The position numbers and the translations under genes were made by a program. Positions 1-8,900 of a stretch of 64,000 nt of DNA are shown one piece after another. The notes beneath the pieces were generated by a model. It was not told the origin of the DNA, did not search any database, and saw nothing but the letters and a program-made list of their open reading frames with translations. Location of the stretch: assembly GCA_002069885.1 (NCBI GenBank), contig MWCD01000002.1:96097-160096 (forward strand). Reading direction: 5' to 3'. This DNA is from a bacterium ADurb.Bin236 (lineage in GTDB: Bacteria; UBP15; UBA6099). Position 1 is the first letter of the stretch. Every line of letters begins with the position of its first letter.

Positions 1-1
1 G

Positions 2-40
2 AAGAAAGCAGCCGGAATGATCTCGAAGCTGCTGGGCTGA
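2..40 (+). CDS. 3' end of an unidentified protein (partial)
   Basis: Only the last twelve codons lie in the window; they read KKAAGMISKLLG and end at a TGA. The frame is supported by the clean intrinsic terminator that starts about 30 bases after the stop. The tail is basic and amphipathic but too short to name a family. Strand and frame are fairly safe, function is unknown. Confidence 0.5.
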   Translation, partial: KKAAGMISKLLG

Positions 41-68
41 CATTTTAAGAAGCACAAGCGAAACGCAA

Positions 69-97
69 GGGGCGGCTTTCGGGCCGCCCCTTTTTTA
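69..97 (+). terminator. intrinsic terminator of the gene ending at 40
   Basis: GGGGCGGC (69-76) pairs with GCCGCCCC (83-90) across a six-base loop, and six T residues follow at once. This is a textbook rho-independent terminator on the + strand. Confidence 0.9.
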
Positions 98-190
98 TTA
101 TATCAAAAGCATCCGAGGCGAATGGCGTCACAATGCTGATTGTCATACATGCGTTTGCGCATATGGCTTAATGGCAAACGTCAATGATCG

Positions 191-218
191 CAAAACCGGG
201 CGACCCGCCGGGTCGCCC
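191..218 (-). terminator. probable terminator of the PfkB-family gene
   Basis: A perfect 9-bp stem, GGGCGACCC (198-206) and GGGTCGCCC (210-218), closes a 3-base loop. Read on the - strand it is followed by CGGTTTTG, a short T-run. It lies about 120 bases past the stop of the kinase gene. The rest of 98-336 holds only a small 5-bp hairpin (149-162) and no credible gene. Confidence 0.45.
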
Positions 219-336
219 ATACGGGCCGCTTGCGTGTGGCGGGCGGCGTTCCGGTTGGCATGTTGGCGATTCGTGAAACGCCCTTGCGGGAGCATGGTGG
301 GTATATTATTGGCAATAGAGAAAACGGCGGCGCGCG

Positions 337-1485
337 TCACATTTTGCCGAAGGGGTCGTCGCGCCAGTCGGACATGAACGACAACAGCTTGTCCATGTCG
401 GGAGTCTCGCCGGTCATCACGTAGTGGCCGGAGCAGCAGACGCCCATGAGAAGAGCGGTCTGAGGGTCGGCTCCGAGGGAGAGGGCGAGGGAGAAAGCCG
501 CGTTGAAATGGTCTCCGGCCCCTGTGGTGATTACGGGGCGTTTCGTGTGCGGGCCGTCCTGATGGTAGGTTTTTCCGCCGACGACGGTTACGGCGAATTC
601 CACTGGATGAACGACGACGGAAAAGACGCCGAGGGCACGGGAGATTTCCTCGCAGGCGCGGGCGGCGGCGTCCGGCCCGGAAGCGTCTGCCGCTAAGCCT
701 AGCGCGGACGCTATCTGTCCGGCCTCGCGTCCGTTCAGGCCGAGTATGACTTTATAGAGCCTTGAAAACTTCGGAACTATGCTCAACATGCGTTTGATAT
801 CGGACAATTCCCGTTTCTGCGGGTCGGCAAGGTCGATGAAGAAAAAGCGGTCAGCGGTTGTTGAAAGTTTCGGGAATATTTCTGAGATTATATTTTCCCA
901 GATGTCGGACATGAAGGGGAGCATGCTCCAGTTGACGAGGGCGAGAAGGCGGGCCTCGTCCAGAAGGTTGACAAAACGCTCTTTGCCGACATCCTCCAGA
1001 ATTCTGTCCCAAGTGACGTGTGAGACGGGGGCCATCTTTCCGACCATGATTTTTCCGTCGAGGAATTCCACGGCGTCCGTATGGCAAGGTTCCGCGATGG
1101 ATATGACGTTTGCGGCGTCTTTGAGGGGGCGGAAGACGGGATGGATGTCCGGCCTGCCGAGAGTTCCTATGTAAGTGGTTGAGACTCCGAGGGAGGCGAT
1201 GGCGTTTGCCATAATGGGGCCGTTGCCGCCTATCTTCACCCGCTGCGGCACATACTCTATGTTGCCGCTTTTTCCAGCGTAGCTTTTTATCCTCTCGGCG
1301 TAGTCCGACATCATTTCGAGCCGCGCGTATTCGGAGTTGTTTTTGCGGGTGTCCACCACGTGGACTATCTCGTCGATGAAGCCGTCCAGCCCGACGACGC
1401 AACGCATTTTTCCGGGCGCGTTGGCATTTGAGGATATGTTGTTTTTGAGCCGGGCGACAAGCTCTCGTTCTGTTTGTTGTGACAT
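337..1485 (-). CDS. PfkB/ribokinase-family carbohydrate kinase
   Basis: A 382-residue sugar or nucleoside kinase of the ribokinase fold, expected to transfer phosphate from ATP to a sugar hydroxyl in the cytoplasm. The N-terminal half has the family's glycine-rich substrate region (IGGNGPIMANAIASLG, about 85-100). The C-terminal half has the anion-hole and catalytic motif TTGAGDHFNAA near residue 320, where the Asp of GAGD is the catalytic base in the family. The protein is longer than ribokinase (about 310) because of an extended N-terminus and middle. Substrate cannot be read from sequence. It stands alone on the - strand, divergent from an amidohydrolase, and ends before a strong hairpin. 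Confidence 0.8.
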   Translation of the reverse strand: MSQQTERELVARLKNNISSNANAPGKMRCVVGLDGFIDEIVHVVDTRKNNSEYARLEMMSDYAERIKSYAGKSGNIEYVPQRVKIGGNGPIMANAIASLGVSTTYIGTLGRPDIHPVFRPLKDAANVISIAEPCHTDAVEFLDGKIMVGKMAPVSHVTWDRILEDVGKERFVNLLDEARLLALVNWSMLPFMSDIWENIISEIFPKLSTTADRFFFIDLADPQKRELSDIKRMLSIVPKFSRLYKVILGLNGREAGQIASALGLAADASGPDAAARACEEISRALGVFSVVVHPVEFAVTVVGGKTYHQDGPHTKRPVITTGAGDHFNAAFSLALSLGADPQTALLMGVCCSGHYVMTGETPDMDKLLSFMSDWRDDPFGKM

Positions 1486-1523
1486 TTTATCTCTCCGCGC
1501 GCAGTCTTGATAAAATCGGATAT

Positions 1524-1552
1524 AGTATATAACGGCGTCGCGGCGAAGTGAA
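1524..1552 (-). promoter_or_regulatory. candidate sigma-70 promoter for the PfkB-family gene
   Basis: On the - strand TTCACT (1552-1547) and TATACT (1529-1524) are separated by 17 bases. The start codon of the kinase lies about 40 bases downstream. The -35 matches four of six consensus positions and the -10 matches five. Confidence 0.4.
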
Positions 1553-1586
1553 GGAACCGGCGTCTGAAAGAGCGGGGGATCGGCGA

Positions 1587-3077
1587 ATGGAAAGAAAGAT
1601 ATTCATCAAAGGCGGAACGGTTTACGACGGGGCCGGGGGGCCGGGCGTCAACAGCGACGTCTACATCGAAGGAGACAAGATAAAGGCAGTGGGAGAAGAG
1701 GCTAGCGCGATGGCCCGCGCGGACGATCCCGCTCTTTCATCCATCGACGCCGCCGGCAAGATGGTGTGTCCGGGATTCATAGATATGCACGCGCATTCGG
1801 ATTACAAGATAGCGGTGAACGGCTCGATGGAGGCGAAGTTGCGGCAGGGGGTGACGACCGCGGTGGTGGGGTCGTGCGGGTTTTCGGGAGCGCCTATGAA
1901 CGACAGGCTGAGGCGCGATTTCAAGGGCTATCTGTCCGGCATGTTCGGAACGGAGTGTCAGTTTGAATGGGATTCCACCGCCGGGTATATCGAACACATT
2001 AAAAGGATTGGAATCGGGGCAAACGTGTTTCTGCAGACCGGGTTCGGCAATTTGAGGCAGATGACGATGGGGCGGTCGCCGTTGAAAGCGAACGCGGGGC
2101 AGATAGCCGAAATGAAAAAGTTGCTGGATAAGTCGCTGGAAGAAGGTTCGAGGGGGTTTTCCGCGGGGCTGGCTTACCCGATGCAGATGTTCTCGTCTAC
2201 AGAAGAAGTGAAGGCTCTCTGCGGGACGGCGGCGAAGCGTGGCGCGCTGTTCAGCGTTCACGTGAGGAACGAGATAGACAAGCTGGAGGAGGCGAACCGG
2301 GAGGTAATCGGGATAGCGGAGGAGACCGGAGTGTCGCTGCAGATATCGCACCACAAGGCGATATTGAGCCGCAACTGGGGCAAGCCGCGGCAGACGATGA
2401 AGATGATGGAGGAGGCGCGCGCGCGCGGCGTGGATGTCGAGGCGGACGTGTATCCGTTCACGGCGTTTTCCAACATACTCGCCACGACGATGCTGCTGAA
2501 CGAGCCGGGGATGGAGGAAAAGGTGATTTTCCTCGAACTGAAAAAATTGAAGCAGTACGAGGGCAAATCGCTTGCGGACGTGATGAAGGACACCGGGAAG
2601 GGAGCGAAGGCTGCCGCGCTGCATATCCTTTTCAAAGAGGGTTTCAGCAACGCCCCGGTCGCGGGCGAGTTTATTTCGGAAGACGACCTTCGGTTCATCA
2701 TGTCGCATCCCCTCAGCAGCATAGGGTCGGACGGAGTGGAGACGGACGAGGGGGCGAAGGCGCATCCCCGGCTGTTTTCCACCTCGGTCAGGTTTCTGAA
2801 ACATTACGTCCTTGGCGAAAAGCTGATGCCGATGGGAGAGGCGGTCAGGAAGATGACGTCGATGCCGGCAAGGAAAATCGGGGCTGCTCGCCGGGGATTG
2901 ATTAAGGAAGGTTATTTTGCGGACATCGCGGTGTTCGACCCGGACGCGCTCAGGGACAATTCTACGTATGATGACCCTGTCAGGTATCCGAGCGGGTTTG
3001 ACGCGGTGATTGTAAACGGCGAAATAGCGGTTATGAAGGATGAAATTACAGGCGTTCGCGCGGGGACCGTGCTTTGA
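1587..3077 (+). CDS. N-acyl-D-amino-acid deacylase / D-aminoacylase family amidohydrolase
   Basis: A cytoplasmic metal-dependent amidohydrolase of 496 residues. It opens with the small beta domain typical of the family (KGGTVYDGAGGPG). The metal-binding HAHSD follows, then GVTTAVVGSCGFSGAP with the family's bridging Cys, HHK as further ligands, and a late SSIGSDG carrying the catalytic Asp. The closing segment YFADIAVFDPD returns to the beta domain. This pattern fits D-aminoacylase, which frees D-amino acids from N-acyl forms, but related N-acyl-D-glutamate and dihydroorotase-like enzymes look similar. The ATG at 1587 is preferred over an upstream GTG at 1548 because homology begins right after it and a purine-rich GCGGGGGAT precedes it. 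Confidence 0.8.
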   Translation: MERKIFIKGGTVYDGAGGPGVNSDVYIEGDKIKAVGEEASAMARADDPALSSIDAAGKMVCPGFIDMHAHSDYKIAVNGSMEAKLRQGVTTAVVGSCGFSGAPMNDRLRRDFKGYLSGMFGTECQFEWDSTAGYIEHIKRIGIGANVFLQTGFGNLRQMTMGRSPLKANAGQIAEMKKLLDKSLEEGSRGFSAGLAYPMQMFSSTEEVKALCGTAAKRGALFSVHVRNEIDKLEEANREVIGIAEETGVSLQISHHKAILSRNWGKPRQTMKMMEEARARGVDVEADVYPFTAFSNILATTMLLNEPGMEEKVIFLELKKLKQYEGKSLADVMKDTGKGAKAAALHILFKEGFSNAPVAGEFISEDDLRFIMSHPLSSIGSDGVETDEGAKAHPRLFSTSVRFLKHYVLGEKLMPMGEAVRKMTSMPARKIGAARRGLIKEGYFADIAVFDPDALRDNSTYDDPVRYPSGFDAVIVNGEIAVMKDEITGVRAGTVL

Positions 3078-3241
3078 GACTAATAGAAGAAAATAATAGT
3101 TCTTTTATATACTAGATAAAATATATAAATATGTTATATTATACGGATTCGCGCGTATGTTCGACGGGCAGACGCGCTTGTCAAGGCTGGGTTTTTCTTG
3201 TGAAAAATCCTAGTTAGGCGCGCAACCGACCGGAGAGAGAA

Positions 3242-3805
3242 TTGAGGGTAATCGGCGGCGATTTGAAGAGGTCCAAGCTGTTCGGCCCGGAGGATGGAGA
3301 CGACAGCATAAGAGTGACGTACGACCGGGTCAGGGAGAGCATATTCAACTTGACAGGGCCGATGGACGGAGCGAGGTTTCTGGATCTGTTCGCGGGGGCG
3401 GGGAGCGTAGGGATAGAGGCGTTGAGCCGGGGGGCGGCGAAAGTGACGTTCGTGGACCACGCGCCGAAAGCTATCCGGCTGGTGGAGAGCAACGTAGGGA
3501 AATTCGGGCTTGAGGACAGGGTTGAAATAATCAGGATGGACTTTAGGGAATACGTCGCCGGAGGGGCGGCGCGGGGAGTTTTTGATCTGATATTCCTCGA
3601 CCCGCCGTATGCGGGGAGCCTTTTCGAGGCGGCGATGGACTCGCCGGGGATCGCCGATATGCTGGCGGACGGCGGAAAAGTCGTCGGGCAGCACGGAGCG
3701 GAGCCGGAACGCGCGAAATTCGGGGCGCTGATCATGGCGGATGTCAGGAGATACGGCTCAAGTTGGGTCTCTATCTGGAAAAAAAATAAGGACAGCGAAA
3801 AATGA
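3242..3805 (+). CDS. rsmD: 16S rRNA (guanine(966)-N(2))-methyltransferase RsmD
   Basis: This SAM-dependent enzyme methylates G966 of 16S rRNA in the assembled small subunit. The 187-residue length is normal. Visible signatures are MRVIGG at the N-terminus, TYDRVRESIFN, the SAM-binding LDLFAGAGSVGIEALSRG (about 42-60) and the catalytic FLDPPY (about 120). The start is a TTG with GGAGAGAGA just upstream. The stop overlaps the coaD start as ATGA, and rsmD-coaD is a widespread pair. The 164 bases before it are AT-rich and contain a stable hairpin (3189-3210, GGGTTTTTC pairing with GAAAAATCC), possibly a leader element. Confidence 0.93.
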   Translation: MRVIGGDLKRSKLFGPEDGDDSIRVTYDRVRESIFNLTGPMDGARFLDLFAGAGSVGIEALSRGAAKVTFVDHAPKAIRLVESNVGKFGLEDRVEIIRMDFREYVAGGAARGVFDLIFLDPPYAGSLFEAAMDSPGIADMLADGGKVVGQHGAEPERAKFGALIMADVRRYGSSWVSIWKKNKDSEK

Positions 3806-4284
3806 ACATTGCTGCTTATCCGGGGAGTTTCGACCCGATTACCAACGGCCACATGGATATAGTTCAGCGCTCGGCCTCGGTGTTCGACGAGCTTATTGTC
3901 GCGATTTCCAACAACCCGTCGAAAAAGCATCTTTTCTCTATTCAGGAGAGGTTGGAGATTGCCAAGGAACTGACGAAGGGCATCGCCAATGTGAAGGTGG
4001 AAAGCTTCGACACTCTGCTTGTGGATTATGTGAAGGCGTGCGGGGCGAAAGCGGTTGTGCGCGGGCTGCGCGCGGTGACGGACTTTGAAATGGAGTTTCA
4101 GATGGCGCTGGTGAACAAAAGGCTGGCTCCGAACGTCGAGACGGTGTTTCTGGTGACGAGCACGGAGCATTCTTTCATCAGTTCCTCGATAATAAAGGAA
4201 GTGGCGTCGTTCGGCGGGGACGTGAGTTCTCTGGTGTCGCCGCTGGTGGACGCGAAACTGAAGGAAAGATTTTCTAAGAAGTGA
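3802..4284 (+). CDS. coaD: phosphopantetheine adenylyltransferase CoaD
   Basis: Catalyses the fourth step of coenzyme A synthesis, 4'-phosphopantetheine plus ATP to dephospho-CoA. At 160 residues it matches the bacterial enzyme end to end. It has the nucleotidyltransferase motif YPGSFDPITNGHMDI at residues 6-20, where TNGH holds the active-site His. The distal VVRGLR and EHSFISSSIIKE segments bind ATP and substrate. Its start overlaps the rsmD stop, so the two are translationally coupled. Confidence 0.97.
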   Translation: MNIAAYPGSFDPITNGHMDIVQRSASVFDELIVAISNNPSKKHLFSIQERLEIAKELTKGIANVKVESFDTLLVDYVKACGAKAVVRGLRAVTDFEMEFQMALVNKRLAPNVETVFLVTSTEHSFISSSIIKEVASFGGDVSSLVSPLVDAKLKERFSKK

Positions 4285-4297
4285 GTGGGAGAGGAAA

Positions 4298-4714
4298 ATG
4301 GCGGCAGGGGAAGGCGGGAAGGGATTGAAGAAGGAAAAACTGGCAAGGTTTCAGAAGTTGCTGGACGCGCTGGAATCGCATCTGGACGGCGGTTTTTTCC
4401 TTTCATTTATTGGAAAAATCGTTGTGGATGAGAAGAAGATATACTCTGTCCTCAATGAAATGAGGTCTATGAGGATAGAGATGGAGGCCGAGGCGGAAGA
4501 GGAAACGGCGCGGGCGGCGGCGGAAAAAATGGCGTCGCCTGAGGGGGCCGGCAAAGGTGATGTCGGGGCCGGAGCTGAGATGTATGCCCTCCAGACGCTT
4601 GACAATCTGGAGCAAACATTGCACAAAGTTATGAGCACGGTTAAGGAAGGCAGAAAGTATTTAGAGAGAAAAATGGAGCGGGAGGTGAAAGAAGATGGCG
4701 CTTCCGAAATATAA
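4298..4714 (+). CDS. coiled-coil protein of unknown function between coaD and rpmF
   Basis: A 138-residue charged protein with no membrane segment. The first half contains LLDALESHLDG and KIVVDEKKIYSVLNEMRSMR, resembling short helical proteins that occupy the coaD-rpmF interval in some Clostridia and are often mislabelled as ATP synthase b-like or DivIVA-like. The middle is Ala/Glu-rich and the C-terminal 45 residues form another helix. It has a good ribosome site (GAGAGGAAA) and overlaps the rpmF start by 20 bases. The slot is usually taken by YceD/DUF177, but I see none of that family's cysteines. Function unknown. Confidence 0.7.
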   Translation: MAAGEGGKGLKKEKLARFQKLLDALESHLDGGFFLSFIGKIVVDEKKIYSVLNEMRSMRIEMEAEAEEETARAAAEKMASPEGAGKGDVGAGAEMYALQTLDNLEQTLHKVMSTVKEGRKYLERKMEREVKEDGASEI

Positions 4715-4886
4715 GAAATCGCGTTCAAGCACAAGAAGCCAGAAGGCGCAGTGGAAAAGAGGCTTGAAGACGCCGACGCTGACGGAATGTCCGCAGTGCC
4801 ACGAAGTGAAGATGACGCATCGCGCTTGCGCGAAATGCGGCTACTACAAGGGCAAGACGGTTCTTGTGACCAAAGTCGAGGGATAA
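4695..4886 (+). CDS. rpmF: 50S ribosomal protein L32
   Basis: A 63-residue L32 starting MALPKYKKSRS. It has the zinc-ribbon cysteine pairs CPQC (about 34-37) and CAKC (about 47-50), so it is the zinc-binding (C+) form. It sits in the conserved coaD-rpmF-acpP-rnc neighbourhood. The plsX and fab genes that often lie between rpmF and acpP are absent here. Confidence 0.97.
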   Translation: MALPKYKKSRSSTRSQKAQWKRGLKTPTLTECPQCHEVKMTHRACAKCGYYKGKTVLVTKVEG

Positions 4887-4903
4887 CGGAGGCAGGACGC
4901 TAA

Positions 4904-5140
4904 ATGTCAGACATGATAGAACGCCTGAAGAAAGTGGTCATGGCGGAGCTTGGCGTGTCGGAGGACAAGATAGTGATGGAGGCGTCGTTCAGGGACGACC
5001 TCGGAGCCGACTCGCGCAAGATATTCGACTTGATAATGGCCGTAGAGGACGAGTTCGGGATAGAAGTGCCGGACGAGGACGCGGTGATGATAGTCACGGT
5101 GGGAGACGCCGCCGATTATCTGAAAAAACGGCAGGTGTGA
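4904..5140 (+). CDS. acpP: acyl carrier protein
   Basis: A 78-residue acidic four-helix carrier that holds growing acyl chains on a phosphopantetheine arm attached to Ser. The core DDLGADS near residue 36, AVEDEFGIEVPDED, and the C-terminal TVGDAADYL are all typical. One thing is odd: the residue after the modified Ser is Arg (GADSRKIFDL), where almost every AcpP has the hydrophobic residue of the DSL motif that contacts holo-ACP synthase and partner enzymes. The gene follows rpmF by 17 bases and precedes rnc by 4. Confidence 0.93.
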   Translation: MSDMIERLKKVVMAELGVSEDKIVMEASFRDDLGADSRKIFDLIMAVEDEFGIEVPDEDAVMIVTVGDAADYLKKRQV

Positions 5141-5144
5141 CCCG

Positions 5145-5891
5145 TTGAAACTTTCCCCCCTCGAAGTTCGGGACAGAGAAGGATTCCCGAGGCCGCTCGA
5201 GGACTTGCTGGGAATCATCGGCGTGGAATTCAACGACCAATCGGCGTTGAGGGCGGCTCTTACGCACCCGTCATACTGGGGCTCGTGCGTGCTGCCCGAA
5301 ATTGAGCGGCTGGAACGCAGTTACGAACGGCTGGAGTTCCTCGGCGACTCTGTTCTGGCGCTCTCCATCTGCGAACGCCTGTTCAAATCTTTTCCGGAAG
5401 ACAATCAGGGAGCGATGAGCAAGGCAAAGGCGCACCTTGTGAGCAAGGGCGTGCTGCTGAAGGCCGCTCGCAGGATCGAGCTTGGGGATTTCATCAGGGT
5501 CGGCAAGGGCGTCGAGGAGTCGGCGGGCAGAGACCACACGGCTTTCGTGGTGGATTGTTTTGAAGCGCTGATCGGGGCCGTCTTCATCGACCAAGGGTTC
5601 GAGAGGGCGCGCGACTTCGTCATCGAACGGATGTCCGAGTTTCTTGAGGAGGCGGGCGGCGAGGCCGCTCGCGACTTCAAAACGGAACTTCAGGAATACG
5701 CTCAAAAACGCCACAAGAATCTCCCTCGATATGTTATGATATCCGAGAACGGCCCGGACCACTGCAAGGTGTTCAGGGTGGAGGTGTTCGTGAACGGGGA
5801 GTCTCTCGCAACCGGAGAGGGACGAAGCAAAAAAGAAGCGGAGACGGAGGCGGCGCGCTCGGCGATATTGGGCATAAGCTCCGGCTCCTGA
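5145..5891 (+). CDS. rnc: ribonuclease III
   Basis: This double-stranded-RNA endonuclease processes rRNA and mRNA. It has 248 residues. The catalytic domain contains the signature YERLEFLGDSVL (about 63-74) and the second acidic pair in VVDCFEALIGAVFID, so the metal-binding Glu/Asp set is complete. A dsRNA-binding domain fills the last 75 residues and ends GEGRSKKEAETEAARSA. The start is a TTG four bases after the acpP stop; translational coupling probably compensates for the weak ribosome site. Confidence 0.96.
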   Translation: MKLSPLEVRDREGFPRPLEDLLGIIGVEFNDQSALRAALTHPSYWGSCVLPEIERLERSYERLEFLGDSVLALSICERLFKSFPEDNQGAMSKAKAHLVSKGVLLKAARRIELGDFIRVGKGVEESAGRDHTAFVVDCFEALIGAVFIDQGFERARDFVIERMSEFLEEAGGEAARDFKTELQEYAQKRHKNLPRYVMISENGPDHCKVFRVEVFVNGESLATGEGRSKKEAETEAARSAILGISSGS

Positions 5892-5917
5892 GTCGATAAT
5901 AAACAATAAGGCCCGCA

Positions 5918-8900
5918 ATGTATCTGAAATCGGTGTCAATGTTCGGATTCAAGACGTTCGCCCGCCGGACGGTCTTTGAGTTCCGCGAGGGCGTTACTGC
6001 GGTGGTCGGCCCGAACGGAAGCGGAAAAAGCAATCTGGTGGACGCGATAACGTGGGCGCTCGGCGAACAGAGCATGCGCTCGATCCGGGGCCGCAAACTC
6101 GAAGAGGTCGTCTACCACGGCAGCGCCAGCCGCAAGCCCCTCGGCTTCGCCGAGGTCGTCCTAACTTTCGACAACGACGACGGCTATTTCCCGCTCCCTC
6201 AGAGCGAAATATCCATAACCAGAAGGTACTTCAAATCCGGCGAGAGCGAGTTTGCCATCAACAACGAGCCTTGCAGGCTCAAGGATATTCAGGAACTTCT
6301 CATCGACACCGGACTGTCCACCACCAACTATTCGATTATCAATCAGGGCGACGTCGAATACGTCATCGACCTGTCTCCATCGCAGAGGCGCGAGATATTC
6401 GACGAGGCCGCCGGAATAAATAAATATAAAATCGAAAAAACGAAAACGCTGTCGAAAATCAAAGACACGAATATCAACATCTCCCGACTGAAAGACATAC
6501 TGACCGAGATCGCCGAATCGCTGGGGCCGTTGAAAGAGCAGGCGGAAAAGGCGAAACGGTATGACGAGATAGTGGAGGAGATGGAACAGCTGAAGCTGGG
6601 CGTCTTCGCGTCCGAAATAAGGCGTCTGAAGAGCCGGTTGGAACAGCTTGCCACAGAGGGAGAGGGGCTAAAGGCGAAGAGGGCGGAAGGGCTGAAGAAA
6701 GTCGGCGAGCTGAGGCAGTCGCGGGAGAACGTCGGAGCGGGGATAGACGGAGCGCGGGCGGAAATCGACTCGGCGCTGCGCGAATTGGCGGACATCGGCT
6801 CGAAGCTGGCGCGCGCGGAGGAATCCGCGAGGTTGCTGGCCCGCGCGGTGGAAGACGCGGACAGAAGGGCCGCCGCCGCCGACGTTGAAAAGACTGACAC
6901 CTTAAAACAGGAGCAAACTCTAGAAAAAGATATCAAAGACCTTCGAGCTAAAGCGGAACAGAAAAAACGCCGGCTCGAAGAAGCCGCCGCAGAGCTTGAA
7001 AGCGCGACGAAACAGTCCTCCGACGACCTGAAACTGAATCGGAAAGATCTGACGGAGAAGCGTGACGGGTTGCTGCCGGAAGCGGAGGAATTGAAGAAGA
7101 TAGAGGCGCGGCTGGCGGGCGAACTGGCGGTAGCCAAAGACAGGCTTGCGGGGATGTCCGCGCGAGTGAAGGCTCTGACCTCCGCCCGGGATTCGGCGCG
7201 GGAAAGGCTGGCTTCGGCGCGCGAACGGGGCAAGTCCGAGAGCGAAAAAGTTTCGCTATTTGAAAAGCAAATTCGCGAAAAAGAATCGCAGGCGGAAAAG
7301 CTTCGCGCTGGCATCGAGGAAACTTCCGCCGGGCGGGATAAAGCGCGGGCGGCGCTTGATGCGGTCGTCGCGGAGCGCAACGCTTTGTCTGCGCGGGTCG
7401 AAGCTATCGAACGCGTAGCGGGCCTGATGGCCGTGAGCGAAAAAGGAAAACAAACCGCCCGGCTTGCTGACGAGATTGAGATCAAAACCGGGTTCGAGCC
7501 TGCCGCGCGCCGCGCTCTGAATGAGCTTTTTAACGCTTCAATTTCGACTTCCGCAGACATAGGGAAAGCGCTCGAAGAGGCCGCCGACAGCGGGGCCGCG
7601 AGGCTGATTCTCGACTGGTTTGCCGGGGCCGGAGCGGCGGCGGCGGAGGCTCTCACAAAGAAAAAATGGGCGAAACGGCTCCTGTCGGACGCGGTGTCGG
7701 TCAAACCGGGCGCGCCGAAGGAGTTGCTGAATGTATTCTCAATGTTCGCGCTCGCGGACACCGATGCGGAGATGAAAGAGGCGATTTCGGAACTGCCTCC
7801 GGGGGCCGGGGTTGTGAGGGCGGATGGAGCGGCGTGTTTTATCAACGGGACGTTGTTCACGGGCGAGGCTCTGCCTACCAGCGAGGCTGCAAGAGAGCGC
7901 GTGGCCGAGCTTAAGTCCGAACTCGAAAAGAAGAACGCGGAAGTCAAAGCGGGCCGCGCCGCGCGCGAAGAAGCTGAAAAGAAATACGCGGCCATGAGGA
8001 CGTCGTCCGAAGCGGCTGGAAAAGAATTTAACAAATTGAATATCGAACTGGCTGCGTCGCGCGAGCGCGCGGCGGCGGCTGTGGAGCGCGTCGAGATTCT
8101 GACGAAAGACCTAGAATCGGCGGAAAAAGCGCTGGCCGATTTCGCGTCGTCCGGGGGCGGCTCCGAGTCGGATGTCGCAAAACTGGAATCCGAATTCCGG
8201 AATGTTTCTGAAAAGAGAAAAAGCCTCGAAGCCGATTTAAAGTCGGCGCAGTGCGGGCTGGACGAGATTGCGGACGCTTTCAGGAAACGGGAGATGCGCG
8301 AGGTGGACTTGCGCGTCGAGATGGGGGAGCTGAGGCGGGAGATAGAGGCGGCGGGCGACGCGGAGAAGTACAGGCAGGCGGAGTTGGAGCGGGCGCGCAG
8401 GAGAAGCGGGGACATAGACGCGGAGAAGTCAAAACTGTCTGCGGACAGGCAGCGCACATCCGAAGAGATGAAGGCCGGCGAGGCGCTTGCGAAAGAGCTT
8501 GGGGCGGCGCGCGCGGCGGCGGAATCAGCGCTCGCGCAAAAACGGGCCGCGCTCAAGGGCATGGAAGACGAAAGCCTGAGGCTGCGCGGAGAGATACACG
8601 CCGTCGAAACCCGGCTTGAAGAGTTGAAAGAGGCGATGCTCGACAGCGAGATGAAGTGCGCGCGCGCTGAAACGCAACTCGAAGAGATAAGAAGACAGTT
8701 CTCGGAGGAGTTCGACGATGTCTCCGAGGAGCGGGCGCTCGAAGAGACTGCCGACGGCGGCCCAGCGGGAAAAGGACGCTACCTCGCTCTGAAAAAAGAG
8801 CTTGAGACGCTTCAGCCGGTGAACATGCTGGCTATCGGCGAATATGAGGAGAAGTCAAACAGATTCGACCTGCTGAGCGAACAGATAGGCGACCTCGAAG

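Noticed and set aside
6343..8562. A 739-codon open frame on the - strand inside smc
   Set aside because: It is the antisense of the GC-rich coiled-coil coding region, gives a low-complexity Ser/Ala/Arg product and has no ribosome site. Similar antisense frames under purB, mutS and the flotillin gene were rejected for the same reason.
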